DNA of 64,000 nt from Streptomyces barkulensis. Its GTDB lineage: Bacteria > Actinomycetota > Actinomycetes > Streptomycetales > Streptomycetaceae. The DNA lies in contig NZ_PGSG01000119.1 in NCBI RefSeq assembly GCF_002843305.1, forward strand, positions 268,784 to 332,783, read 5' to 3'. Positions 7,537-16,272 of this stretch are shown here, one piece after another. The first letter of the stretch is position 1; each line of letters starts with the position of its first letter. Under the pieces are notes generated by a model that had not been told where the DNA came from, searched no databases, and worked only from the letters and a program-made list of their open reading frames with translations. Made by a program: the position numbers and the translations under genes.

Positions 7537-8889
7537 ATGACCGCATGGCGTAGCAAACGTTCCGCTAGGACCATGGCCGCTCTCGCCGCCACAACGGGGA
7601 TCTGCGCCTCACTGCTCACCGGCTGCGGCATGCTGCCCGGTGACGCGAGGGCCGACGAGAGCGCCGTGACCGTGATGACTTGGGCTCCGGAGGGGACCGG
7701 GGCCACCAACATGCCGGGCATGCCGGCCATGGCACAGGCATATGCGCGCTGGGTGAACGCCACCGGGGGTGTGGGCGGGCGCACCCTCCGTGTTATCACC
7801 TGCAACGATCACAACAGCTCGGTGGGCGCCGCCCGGTGCGCCGACCGCGCCCGCACCGAGGAGGCCGTCGCGGTCGTCGGCTCGTACAGCCAGCACGGCC
7901 GTACCTTCATGACGGCCCTGGAGTCGGCCGGCATCCCCTACCTCGGCGGCTACGGCGTGACGGACGAGGAGTTCACCAGCCCGCTGTCGTACCCGGTCAA
8001 CGGGGGCCAGGCCACCCTGCTGGCCGGGAGCGGCCACCAGCTCGCCGACCACTGCGAGCGGATCTCGCTCGTGCGCCCCGACACCGTCTCGGGCGACCAG
8101 CTCCCCAGACTGCTCAACGCCGGCCTGGCCACCGCCGGCGACCGGGGCCCGGCGGCCGACATCCGCGCCCCGGAGGACGCCTCCGCCTACACCGAGCACG
8201 CCAGGCGCGCCCTGGCCGGGGTGGGCCTGACGGAGGACGGAACCGGGGACGGGGTCCGGACCGCCGGCGGAGTGGAGGACGGGCGGGACGGCGGACAGGC
8301 CGGCGGGGCGAAGGAAGCCTGCGTCACCGCCGTGCTCGGCGGCCGCACCGACACCTTCTTCGACTCCTTCCGGCGGCTGCGCGAGGGCGGCCCCGAGGTG
8401 CGGATCGCCTCGGTGCTCGGGAGCGTGCAGCAGTCGCTCGTGGACCGGACGGGCGGCCCGGACAGCCAGTGGGAGGGCGCGTACGCCACCGGCTGGTACC
8501 CGGTCTCCTCCGATCCCCGCTGGGCTCTGATGAAGAGCGTCATCCGCGAGCACGCCTTCGGCGACAACCGGATCGACGCCGCCGATCCCGGCGTCCAGAC
8601 CACCTGGATCGCGTACACCGTGCTGCGGGCGGCACTGGAGCACGCCGAGGGGGCCGTCACCGCCAGGACCGTCCGGCGCGCCCTGGAGACCATGCCCCCG
8701 GTGGACACCGGGGACCTGACACCTCGGCTGAGCTGGCGCTACGACGACATGCTGGCCGTGCGCGACCACCCGCGCCTGGTCAACGCGAAGGTGACCTTCC
8801 AGCAGGTCAGGGAGGGCACGCTGGCCCCGGCCCGCAAGGGTTTCGTCGACGTCCGCGACACCCTGGAGACCGTGCCGGGCAGCGGCTGA
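7537..8889 (+). CDS. Branched-chain-type ABC transporter substrate-binding lipoprotein
   Basis: A 450-residue extracellular solute-binding protein of the LivJ/periplasmic-binding type I fold. The N-terminus has a signal peptide ending in the lipobox LLTGC, with Cys30 as lipidation site. The fold is suggested by YARWVNATGGVGGRTLRVITCNDH, SYSQHGRTFMTALESAGIPY and the C-terminal TWIAYTVLRAALEHA. No permease or ATPase gene lies beside it, so it is either an orphan binding protein or a sensor. An acidic, Gly-rich insert around residues 235-260 is unusual. Ligand unknown. Confidence 0.82.
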   Translation: MTAWRSKRSARTMAALAATTGICASLLTGCGMLPGDARADESAVTVMTWAPEGTGATNMPGMPAMAQAYARWVNATGGVGGRTLRVITCNDHNSSVGAARCADRARTEEAVAVVGSYSQHGRTFMTALESAGIPYLGGYGVTDEEFTSPLSYPVNGGQATLLAGSGHQLADHCERISLVRPDTVSGDQLPRLLNAGLATAGDRGPAADIRAPEDASAYTEHARRALAGVGLTEDGTGDGVRTAGGVEDGRDGGQAGGAKEACVTAVLGGRTDTFFDSFRRLREGGPEVRIASVLGSVQQSLVDRTGGPDSQWEGAYATGWYPVSSDPRWALMKSVIREHAFGDNRIDAADPGVQTTWIAYTVLRAALEHAEGAVTARTVRRALETMPPVDTGDLTPRLSWRYDDMLAVRDHPRLVNAKVTFQQVREGTLAPARKGFVDVRDTLETVPGSG

Positions 8890-8930
8890 GGCGCGTTTGC
8901 GGCACGGCTCCGGGGCCGGCCCGGGAGCCC

Positions 8931-8968
8931 GGATACCGGATGCCGGACGGATACCGGACGGATGCCGG
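8931..8968. repeat. Four copies of GGATRCCGG
   Basis: GGATACCGG or GGATGCCGG occurs at 8931, 8938, 8949 and 8960 in the 93-bp gap between two convergent genes. A weak hairpin (GGCTCC at 8906 with GGAGCC at 8924) precedes it. Possible terminator region plus simple repeat. Confidence 0.55.
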
Positions 8969-8982
8969 GCGCGGTCCCGCGC

Positions 8983-10497
8983 TCAGAGCTGGCTGAACTG
9001 CCTCTCGGGCAGGCCGTACTGACGGGCGGTCGGATTCCACAGTCCGGCCGCCTTCTTCTTGGCCGCCGTGGCGTCGCCGCTGGCCTTGTTGCCCTGGGCG
9101 GTCCGGTCGGTGACCCGGGCCTCCCCCTTCCTGCAGCCCTTCTTGCCCGCGACCTGGTCGGCCCACGCGGCGTAGTGGTTGTCCGCCGCGGCCGACGCCT
9201 TCCACGCCTCGGTGAGTGCGTCGGCCAGCTCCTGGTGCCTGGGCAGCCGGTCGATCTTGATCTCGTCCAGCCTGGTGACCAGGTTGTCGCGCTGCCGGGC
9301 GGCGTCGCGCAGATCGGTGGCGGCCTTGCCCAGGTTCTCGCACTTCTTGATGTTCTCGACCGACCGGATGACCGCGTTGCGGCTGCTGTTGCTGTCCGCG
9401 AGCAGCTTGTCCAGCTCCTTGGCCTGGGCCTCCACGGGGTCGGCCGAGGGGGACGGTGACTGCTCGGGCTCGGCGGGGGCCGACGACTGCGCCTGCGGCT
9501 GCGGCCGCTCCGCCGGCTCGTCCCCGCCGCTCAGCGCCGCGCCCGCGGCGAGCCCGGCGGTGATGAGCCCCGCGACGACGAGCCCGGCGACGGCGGCACG
9601 CGGCAGGCCGCGCCGCCCGCCGGCACCGCGTCCGCCGTCCCCGCCGCCGTATCCGCCGCGGTCGTCGTCGTAACCACCGTGGCCGCCGTGGCCGCCGTAC
9701 GACGGCTGGGCGGGATGCTGGGCGGGGGGCTGGGCAGCGCCCGGGGCGATGGGCGGAAGCTGCTGGGTGGCGTCGGCGGGCTGGGCCCCAGGCTGAACGC
9801 CCGGCTGGGCGCCGCCCCGGAACAGGCCGTCGAAGTCCGAGGGCGGGGTGGTGCGGTCGCCGGGGGCGCCGGGGCGTATCCCGTACGGGGCTCCGGCGGG
9901 CGGCGGGGGCGCCGGGCGCGAGGAGGCGGGCACGCCTTCGGGCGGCAGCGGCCTGCGCAGCACCGTGGTGCTCTCGGCGTCGCGCTCCGGGGGCGTGCCG
10001 CCGGTGACCGGACGGAGGACCCGGGTGGCGTCGTCCATGTCGTCCGCCCCGCCGCCCCGGGCGCCCTGGGCTCCCTGAGCACCCGGCACCGCCTGCGGAG
10101 CCTGGGATGCCTGAGGTGCTTGAGGTGCTTGAGGTGCCTGGGGGGCCGGGCCGGACGGGGACATCGGGGGCAGGAGCTGCGTCTCGTCGGCGGCTCCCGG
10201 CACGGCGCCGGGCGCCGTGCCGGGAGCCGTGCCGGGAGCCGGGGGCTGCGGCGGAGGGCCGGGCGGCCGGTACTGCGGCGACGGGTGCTGCGGCTGGGGG
10301 GCCTGCTGGGCCGGAGGCGGGGTCGGCTGCTGCCCCTGCGGCCCGGACGGGGCAGCCGGTCCCCACGGCTGTCCCCAGGGCTGCCCCGCCGGCGGGCTCG
10401 CCTGGGAGTCGCCGTGACCGGGAGTCCACCGGTCACCGTTCGACGGCAGGACAACACCCTCGCGCGCCTCGTCGCCCTGTCGGCTGTGCGTCGTCAC
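8983..10497 (-). CDS. Proline-rich single-pass membrane protein
   Basis: A 504-residue protein of unknown function in three parts. The cytoplasmic N-terminal part, about 290 residues, is dominated by Pro, Gln, Gly and Ala (PPAQQAPQPQHPSPQYRPPG). One membrane helix follows at about 298-322 (AAVAGLVVAGLITAGLAAGAAL). The extracellular C-terminal part, about 180 residues, is helical and charged, with a conserved-looking pair of Cys (KKCENLG, KKGCRKGE). Similar proteins are common in Streptomyces near envelope genes. Starts at ATG 10497. Function not assigned. Confidence 0.75.
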   Translation of the reverse strand: MTTHSRQGDEAREGVVLPSNGDRWTPGHGDSQASPPAGQPWGQPWGPAAPSGPQGQQPTPPPAQQAPQPQHPSPQYRPPGPPPQPPAPGTAPGTAPGAVPGAADETQLLPPMSPSGPAPQAPQAPQAPQASQAPQAVPGAQGAQGARGGGADDMDDATRVLRPVTGGTPPERDAESTTVLRRPLPPEGVPASSRPAPPPPAGAPYGIRPGAPGDRTTPPSDFDGLFRGGAQPGVQPGAQPADATQQLPPIAPGAAQPPAQHPAQPSYGGHGGHGGYDDDRGGYGGGDGGRGAGGRRGLPRAAVAGLVVAGLITAGLAAGAALSGGDEPAERPQPQAQSSAPAEPEQSPSPSADPVEAQAKELDKLLADSNSSRNAVIRSVENIKKCENLGKAATDLRDAARQRDNLVTRLDEIKIDRLPRHQELADALTEAWKASAAADNHYAAWADQVAGKKGCRKGEARVTDRTAQGNKASGDATAAKKKAAGLWNPTARQYGLPERQFSQL

Positions 10498-10693
10498 CGG
10501 GACTCCTCGTTCGCCTGACTACCAAAACACGACTGCGAATGCGTCGGCTCACGCTACCCGGTCACTCATACGGTCGACCACGCCCCTGGAAGGGCTGCAC
10601 ATTCTCCCCACCATCGGCCGGGGCGAAACCTCACCTTCCCCTCTTCCGTCCTTCCTCCTCCGGGCCCCCTTCCTCACGTCCTGCCCGCTCCCG

Positions 10694-12079
10694 TCACGCC
10701 GCCGGTTCCAGCCGCTGGGCGAACTCCCTGACCACGGGCTCCTGCCGGTGGGGCTCCAGCCGCGCCCGGAAGTCGTCCAGGTACTCCGAACCCCGCTGCG
10801 AGCGCAGGCCGTTCAGCAGTTCCACCGCCTGCGCGCCGGTGTGGCAGGCGTGCTCCAGCTCACGCTGCTGGAGCCGTGCGGCGGCGAGCAGCAGCAGATC
10901 GATCGCCCGCCGCCGCGTACGCCGCTCCGGATGGCCCGTCAGGGCCTCCTCGGCGCGGCGCTGGGCGGGGGTGGGCTGGTTCAGATCCCGGTGGCAGTGG
11001 GCGAGTTCGTCGGCCAGGTAGGCGGCGTCGAAGTGGCCGATCCACTGCGGGTCGTCGCCCGCGTCCGTCGCGGACTCCGCCCGGTCGAACGCCGCCAGCG
11101 CCCGCCCAGCGGCGAGCTGGCAGGTGCGGGCGTCGCCCATCAGCGCGTGGCCGCGCGCCTCGGCCGCGTGGAACATCGCCTGCGTCCGCGGGGTCACCCT
11201 GCCCCTCGTGCCCTCCTGGGCGGCTCTCGCGAGCTGGGCTATCTCCCGGGGGGTGCCCAGCGAGGCCGCGAGGTGGCTCATGCCCGCGGCGAGCACATAG
11301 CCGCCGTAGGCGCGGTCGTCCGCGGCCTGGGCCAGCCGCAGCGCCTGGATGTAGTACCGCTGGGCCAGGCCGGGCTGCCCGGTGTCCACGGCCATGTAGC
11401 CGGCGAGTTCGGTCAGCCGGGCGACCGCGGCGAACAGCTCGCGCCCCACCGCCTCCGTGTAGGAGCCCGTCAGCAGCCCGGAGACCACGCTGTTGAGGTA
11501 GTGGACGACCACCGGCCGCACATGGCCGCTGCCGTAGCGGTGGTCCAGCTCCGACAGGGCCGCGGTGGTGTCCCGTACGGCCGCGACGTCGGACGCCCCC
11601 ACCCTCGGGCCGGTGCGGCGCTCCACCTCGGCGTCCGGGGCGGAGATGAGCCAGTCGCGGCTGGGCTCGACCAGCGCGGAGAACGCCCCCGACCGTGCGG
11701 CGAGCAGATCGCGGCGCCCCACGTCGCTGCGCCACAGCTCGCTCGCCTGCTCGACGGCTCCGGAGACGGTGGGCGCGAACCTCAGGCCGATCCCGGCGGC
11801 CATGTTCCGGCCGCCCGCCATACCGATCTCCTCGACCGTCACCGTCCGGCCGAGCTTGCGCCCCAGGGCCTCGGCGATGACCGCCGGCGCCCGGCCGCGC
11901 GGCTGCTGGCCGCGCAGCCAGCGGGCGACGGACGTCTTGTCGTAGCGCAGATCGATCCCCTGCTCCGCGCCGCACATGTTGACGCGGCGGGCCAGTCCGG
12001 CGTTGGAACAGCCGGCTTCCTGGATGAGCGCCTGCAGCCGTTCGTTCGGCTGCCGTGCGACCAGCGGCCTCGCGGCCAT
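10694..12079 (-). CDS. XRE-type helix-turn-helix regulator with TPR-like C-terminal domain (NsdA-like)
   Basis: A 461-residue regulator. The N-terminal helix-turn-helix spans about residues 8-75 (LIQEAGCSNAGLARRVNMCG, then DKTSVARWLRGQQPRG). The rest is an all-helical, Ala/Leu-rich repeat region resembling TPRs (LAQRYYIQALRLAQAADD, ARTCQLAAGRALAAFDRAES). This architecture fits the NsdA family of Streptomyces negative regulators of sporulation and antibiotic production, but I cannot tell which member it is. The ATG at 12079 has GAGAGGGGAC upstream. Divergent from the primase-polymerase-like gene, with which it shares a 295-bp promoter region. Confidence 0.82.
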   Translation of the reverse strand: MAARPLVARQPNERLQALIQEAGCSNAGLARRVNMCGAEQGIDLRYDKTSVARWLRGQQPRGRAPAVIAEALGRKLGRTVTVEEIGMAGGRNMAAGIGLRFAPTVSGAVEQASELWRSDVGRRDLLAARSGAFSALVEPSRDWLISAPDAEVERRTGPRVGASDVAAVRDTTAALSELDHRYGSGHVRPVVVHYLNSVVSGLLTGSYTEAVGRELFAAVARLTELAGYMAVDTGQPGLAQRYYIQALRLAQAADDRAYGGYVLAAGMSHLAASLGTPREIAQLARAAQEGTRGRVTPRTQAMFHAAEARGHALMGDARTCQLAAGRALAAFDRAESATDAGDDPQWIGHFDAAYLADELAHCHRDLNQPTPAQRRAEEALTGHPERRTRRRAIDLLLLAAARLQQRELEHACHTGAQAVELLNGLRSQRGSEYLDDFRARLEPHRQEPVVREFAQRLEPAA

Positions 12080-12374
12080 ACGGTCCCCTCTCTGTGCGTG
12101 CTGCCTGTCCTGGCGGCGCCGTCCGTCCGACCGCGCCGTCTGCTGTGACTGCTCCCGCGAACGCGCTGCCCGCTCCGAGTGCGCCGGGTACTCCGACCGC
12201 ACCGCCGGACGCATATGCCAAGATTTCCGGCGCCGCGCCGCACAGGGAACTACCCACCCAAGGCCGCCTGTTCATGCACGCGCCCCCGCCCGTGCACCTG
12301 TGCGCCCCATGTGACGGAACGGCGCGTCGGACGAATCGATCCCCAGGCCGTAACCCTTCGTCACGGAAGAAGTT

Positions 12375-13067
12375 GTGATCATCGTGGATGAGCCCATGAA
12401 CATCACAACAGCGACAACCGCGTCCGCACCCGGTCCGGCGGGCCCGGCGGCTCCGATGGTCGAGCACGCGGTGCGCTATACGAGGGAGCGGCTGTGGGAC
12501 GTGTTCCCCGGCGCGTGGCTCGAGACCGAGGGGGGCATACCGCGCTGCTCGTGCGGCACGGCGGACTGCGGGGCGCCCGGCGCGCACCCCACGCGCCCCG
12601 ACTGGACGGCGCAGGCCACCGGCGGCGCCACGGCCGTGCGCCGCATGTGGGCCGACCGGCCGGATGCTTCAGTGCTGCTGCCGACCGGGCGGGCCTTCGA
12701 CGCCATCGAGGTGGCGGAGGCGACGGGCTGTCTGGCCCTGGCCCGGATGGAGCGCATGGGCCTGGCGGTCGGCCCGGTCACCGGCACCCCGGACGGACGG
12801 ATGCTCTTCTTCGTCCAGCCCGGCGGCGCGGCCGAAGTGCCGGATCTGGTGCGGAGGCTGGGCTGGTCGCCGAGCGGCGTCGACCTGACCGCGCGGGGCG
12901 ACGGGGACTGGGTGGCGGCCCCGCCGACCAGGGTGGGCACCCGCGGCGCGGTGCTGTGGGTACGGCGGCCGGGGGACGCCGGCCACCGGCTGCCCGAGGC
13001 CGGGGAGATCGTCCGGCCGCTGGCGTACGCCTGCGGCCGCGACGCCGCCGCGGCACGCGAGCGCTGA
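12375..13067 (+). CDS. Primase-polymerase (Prim-Pol)-like small protein
   Basis: A protein of about 230 residues like the N-terminal domain of bifunctional DNA primase/polymerase proteins. It has WLETEGGIPRCSCGTADCGAPGAHP (shown in two parts: WLETEGGIPR and CSCGTADCG) followed by TRPDW, a typical cysteine-containing Prim-Pol start. Later segments are SVLLPTGRAFDAIEV and RMLFFVQPGG. The length covers only the Prim-Pol-like half, with no helicase domain. The GTG at 12375 has GGAAGAAG just upstream; the ATG at 12396 is an alternative. It sits divergently beside an XRE/TPR regulator. Enzymatic activity is uncertain. Confidence 0.72.
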   Translation: MIIVDEPMNITTATTASAPGPAGPAAPMVEHAVRYTRERLWDVFPGAWLETEGGIPRCSCGTADCGAPGAHPTRPDWTAQATGGATAVRRMWADRPDASVLLPTGRAFDAIEVAEATGCLALARMERMGLAVGPVTGTPDGRMLFFVQPGGAAEVPDLVRRLGWSPSGVDLTARGDGDWVAAPPTRVGTRGAVLWVRRPGDAGHRLPEAGEIVRPLAYACGRDAAAARER

Positions 13068-13069
13068 CC

Positions 13070-13106
13070 GCCCCCGGGCCGGCCCGGGGAGGGCCGGCCC
13101 GGGGGC
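13070..13106. terminator. Bidirectional terminator hairpin
   Basis: A perfect 16-bp stem (13070-13085 with 13091-13106) around a 5-nt loop lies between the convergent Prim-Pol-like and alpha/beta hydrolase genes. Confidence 0.75.
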
Positions 13107-13112
13107 CGCCGG

Positions 13113-13994
13113 TCAGGCCGGGAGCGCGCCCTGGAGGAAGGGCTCGACGGCCTGCCGCCACTGCTCCGGCTGGTCGTAGTGGACGAGGTGGCCCGCGTCG
13201 GCCACCTCGGCGTAGACACCCTGGGGCAGCACCCGGACCATCTCCTGGGCCTCGGCGCGCCCGAGCTCGCCGTCGATGCCGCGGACCACCAGGGCCGGGC
13301 AGGGCACCAGGGCCAGCTCCTCCCAGTGCGCCTCGTACGCCCATGTCCGGCGGATCATCAGCATCTGGCGGCGCGAGAACACCGGACGCCAGCCGTCCAT
13401 CCGCTCGGCCATCACCTCGGCGAAGAACTCGCCGCGCGAGGGGTACGGGCGCTCCAGGAGCGGGTCCTCCTCGCCGAACCACTCGCGGACGTCCGCGAGC
13501 GTGGCGAAGGGCACCGGCCAGGTCTCGAGCCACTGCTCCCAGTCGCGCTGGGAGCGCTTGCCCAGCGCCGAGGCCCGCATGTCGCAGATCACCACGGCAC
13601 GGACCAGGTCGGGGCGCTGGGCGGCGAGCCGCCAGGCCGTCAGCGCGCCCATCCCGTGCCCGACGAGCGCCACGGGCGCCAGGCCGAGCTGCTCGATGAC
13701 GGCCTCGGCGTCGGCGACGTACGCGTCGCGGCCGAACGGGCCGTCGGTCGGCTTGTCGCTGCGGCCGTGCCCGCGCTGGTCCAGGCAGACGGCGCGGTAA
13801 CGCCCCGAGAGCCAGCGGGCGGTGGAGGCCCAGTGCGAGCCGCGGCCCATCAGCCCGTGCAGCAGCAGCACCCCCGGGGCCTGCCCGTCGCCTCCCGGCA
13901 GCGCGCCCTTGGGCGGGTCGGCGAACTCCCAGGCCGCGAGCCGCAGACCGTCCGCTCCCCTGACGTTGATGCGTCGAACCATGCGTCCCGGCAC
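13113..13994 (-). CDS. Alpha/beta hydrolase-fold protein lacking the Ser nucleophile
   Basis: A 293-residue alpha/beta-hydrolase-fold protein. The oxyanion-side segment VLLLHGLMGRGSHW is at about residues 40-53. The strand-turn-helix DQRGHGRSDKP follows. The nucleophile elbow reads LVGHGMGALTAW, so the expected Ser of G-x-S-x-G is a Gly. A C-terminal His is present (DAGHLVHYDQPEQW). Either it is not a hydrolase or it uses another residue. Of the possible starts, GTG 13994 has AGGAGG at a 7-nt spacing, while ATG 14000 is too close and ATG 13982 too far. Substrate unknown. Confidence 0.8.
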   Translation of the reverse strand: MPGRMVRRINVRGADGLRLAAWEFADPPKGALPGGDGQAPGVLLLHGLMGRGSHWASTARWLSGRYRAVCLDQRGHGRSDKPTDGPFGRDAYVADAEAVIEQLGLAPVALVGHGMGALTAWRLAAQRPDLVRAVVICDMRASALGKRSQRDWEQWLETWPVPFATLADVREWFGEEDPLLERPYPSRGEFFAEVMAERMDGWRPVFSRRQMLMIRRTWAYEAHWEELALVPCPALVVRGIDGELGRAEAQEMVRVLPQGVYAEVADAGHLVHYDQPEQWRQAVEPFLQGALPA

Positions 13995-14437
13995 CCCCAT
14001 CCCTCCTGTCCGCGTCGTCCGCCTGCCTCGTCCTCTGCCGGCCCCACGCTATCGAACTTTTATTCGAACAAGCCCATCTGACGTGCAATACCCCTCTTTT
14101 GAGTGACGCTCAGCGAGTGTCGTCCGGCTGGGCCGAGGGGAGACAGCTACCGGGAGGCGGGCCGCTCGGGGACAGGGGCCCACGGGGAGCGACCCTGGGA
14201 GTTCGGGGCTCAGGGGCGCACAAGGGGGCGGCGCAGCGGGGGGACACGGGGAGGCGGGGCCCCGGCGGCCGACGACGGCGCCGGGGCCCCGGTGCTGCGA
14301 CAGCCCCATGGACGGCTCCCCTTCCGTCTTCCCGTGCGCGTCACCGAAAGCGTGTCACGACACGGTCCCCGCCGCCCGCGTTCCGCGCAACCCCGGAAGG
14401 CCGTCGGGCCGTCGGGGCGCCGGCGGCCCGCACGCCC

Positions 14438-15133
14438 TCAGCGCCTGGCGACGAACACGTGCGTGGCGACCTCGGCGGTCAGCTCCGCCGCCTCGCCGCC
14501 GCTGCCGACCTGCACGTTGCCGCCCGCCCCGGACATCACGCTGACCACGGCGCCCGGCTGCACACCGGCCCGCCGCAGCGTGTACATCAGCTGGGCGTCC
14601 GTCTGGATCGGCTCGCCGATCCGGCGCACCACGACCGTCTTGCCGTCCGAGCCCGCGTCCAGGTCCGACAGGCTCACCATGTCGTCGCTCAGGAACGGCC
14701 CGGCCTCCGACGGCTCGCCCAGCTCCTCCAGGCCCGGGATCGGATTGCCGTAGGGCGACTCGGTGGGGTGCCGCAGCAGCTCCAGCACGCGGCGCTCGAC
14801 CGCCTCGCTCATCACGTGCTCCCAGCGGCACGCCTCCGCGTGCACCTGCTCCCACTCCAGGCCGATCACGTCGACCAGGAGGCACTCGGCCAGCCGGTGC
14901 TTGCGCATCACGCGCGTGGCCAGCCGCCGGCCCTCCTCGGTCAGCTCCAGATGCCGGTCGCCGGCCACCCGGACCAGTCCGTCGCGCTCCATGCGGGCGA
15001 CCGTCTGGCTCACCGTCGGGCCGCTCTGGTCGAGCCGCTCGGCGATACGGGCACGCATGGGGACCACGCCCTCTTCCTCAAGCTCCAGGATGGTACGGAG
15101 ATACATCTCCGTGGTGTCGATGAGTCCGGACAT
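14438..15133 (-). CDS. dmdR1: DtxR/IdeR-family iron-dependent regulator DmdR1
   Basis: A 231-residue metal-dependent repressor controlling siderophore and iron-uptake genes in Streptomyces. It has an N-terminal winged helix-turn-helix (ARIAERLDQSGPTVSQTVAR). A metal-binding and dimerisation domain follows with the typical HRLAECLLVDVIGLEW, the paired ECs of VHAEACRWEHVMS and RRVLELLRHP. The C-terminal SH3-like domain is VVVRRIGEPIQTDAQLM onward. Length and sequence match DmdR1. The ATG has GAGGGGCACG upstream. In S. coelicolor an overlapping antiparallel ORF (adm) has been described; open frames also exist opposite this gene. Confidence 0.93.
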   Translation of the reverse strand: MSGLIDTTEMYLRTILELEEEGVVPMRARIAERLDQSGPTVSQTVARMERDGLVRVAGDRHLELTEEGRRLATRVMRKHRLAECLLVDVIGLEWEQVHAEACRWEHVMSEAVERRVLELLRHPTESPYGNPIPGLEELGEPSEAGPFLSDDMVSLSDLDAGSDGKTVVVRRIGEPIQTDAQLMYTLRRAGVQPGAVVSVMSGAGGNVQVGSGGEAAELTAEVATHVFVARR

Positions 15134-15417
15134 CGTGCCCCTCGTCAGCTCGTGCGGTGGCCCTGGTGACCAATTCTGACGCATGGCGCCGACAACCGTT
15201 CCCGATCCGCCGGGGCCGCCCGGAAGCCGCCCGCGCGCCGTCCCCGCACCGCCCGGATGCCGTCCGGAAGGGCCGCCGTATTGACAGCGCACTGGTCCAG
15301 ACCTCACCGTGATCGCGACGTCACGGGATGTTCCGGGGCGCTTGCCGGAGCGTTCACCGGGGCATGCGGCCGGGCGCGCCCCGGGGCATGCGGCGGCACA
15401 CGACGGGAGGCCGGGCG

Positions 15418-16239
15418 ATGGGCGGAGCGGCGGGCGAGGCAGTGGACGAGCCGGCGGGCGGGACGGCGAACGGGACCGCGGACCAAGCGGCGGGCGGGAC
15501 GGCCGAGCGGTTCCTCGACGCGGCCGTCGGCCTGCTGGAGCGGGTCCGGAAGGAGGAGGCCGGCAGCATCTCGGCGGCCGGGGCCCTGATCGCCGACGCC
15601 TTCACCGGCGGCGGCCGCGTCTTCGCCTTCGGCGCGGGCCACTCCTCCCTGCCGGCCCAGGACGTGGTCTACCGGGCGGGCGGCCTCGCCGTGCTGAACC
15701 TCCTGCCCGTGCCCGGCGCGGTCGGCGTCGACGTCGCGCCCGCGACGCTGGGCAGCGCGCTGGAACGGGTGGAGGGGCTGGCCTCGGCCGTACTGGAGAC
15801 CTCTCCGGCGCGGGCCGGCGACGTACTGGTGGTGATCTCCCTGTCGGGCCGCAACGCGCTGCCGGTGGAGATGGCCTCCCGCGCCCGGGCGCTGGGCCTG
15901 AGGGTGGTCGGCGTGACCTCGGTGGCGTACGCGGAGTCCACCTCGCCGCGCAACCCGTCGGGCACCTTCCTGAAGGACCACTGCGACATCGTCGTCGACA
16001 GCAAGATCGCGGTGGGCGACGCGGAGCTGACGGCACAGGGCGCCGGCGCCCCCTTCGCCCCCGCCTCGACGGTGGTGGCCGGCGCGATCATGCAGGCCGT
16101 CGTCGCCTCGGCCGTGGAGGCGCTGGCCGCCCGCGGCGTCACCCCGCCCCTGCTGCGCTCGGGGAACGTGGACGGGGGCCACGAGTGGAACGCCCGGGTG
16201 ATGGCCGAGCACGCCGACCGGATCTTCTACCTGCGCTGA
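15418..16239 (+). CDS. SIS-domain phosphosugar-binding protein
   Basis: A 273-residue protein with one SIS (sugar isomerase) domain. The fold is shown by FAFGAGHSSLPAQDVVYRAGG (FAFGAGHSSLPAQD in part) near residue 70 and the phosphosugar-binding segment VLVVISLSGRNALPVEMA near residue 140. It resembles MurQ/GmhA-like uncharacterised SIS proteins next to dmdR1 in other streptomycetes. The ATG at 15418 has GGGAGG eight bases upstream; earlier in-frame Met codons lack one. The first 25 residues are Gly/Ala/Thr repeats. Substrate is probably an amino-sugar phosphate, by family only. Confidence 0.82.
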   Translation: MGGAAGEAVDEPAGGTANGTADQAAGGTAERFLDAAVGLLERVRKEEAGSISAAGALIADAFTGGGRVFAFGAGHSSLPAQDVVYRAGGLAVLNLLPVPGAVGVDVAPATLGSALERVEGLASAVLETSPARAGDVLVVISLSGRNALPVEMASRARALGLRVVGVTSVAYAESTSPRNPSGTFLKDHCDIVVDSKIAVGDAELTAQGAGAPFAPASTVVAGAIMQAVVASAVEALAARGVTPPLLRSGNVDGGHEWNARVMAEHADRIFYLR

Positions 16240-16272
16240 CGGCCCGAGTCCGGTACCGGCCCGGGCGCGGGC

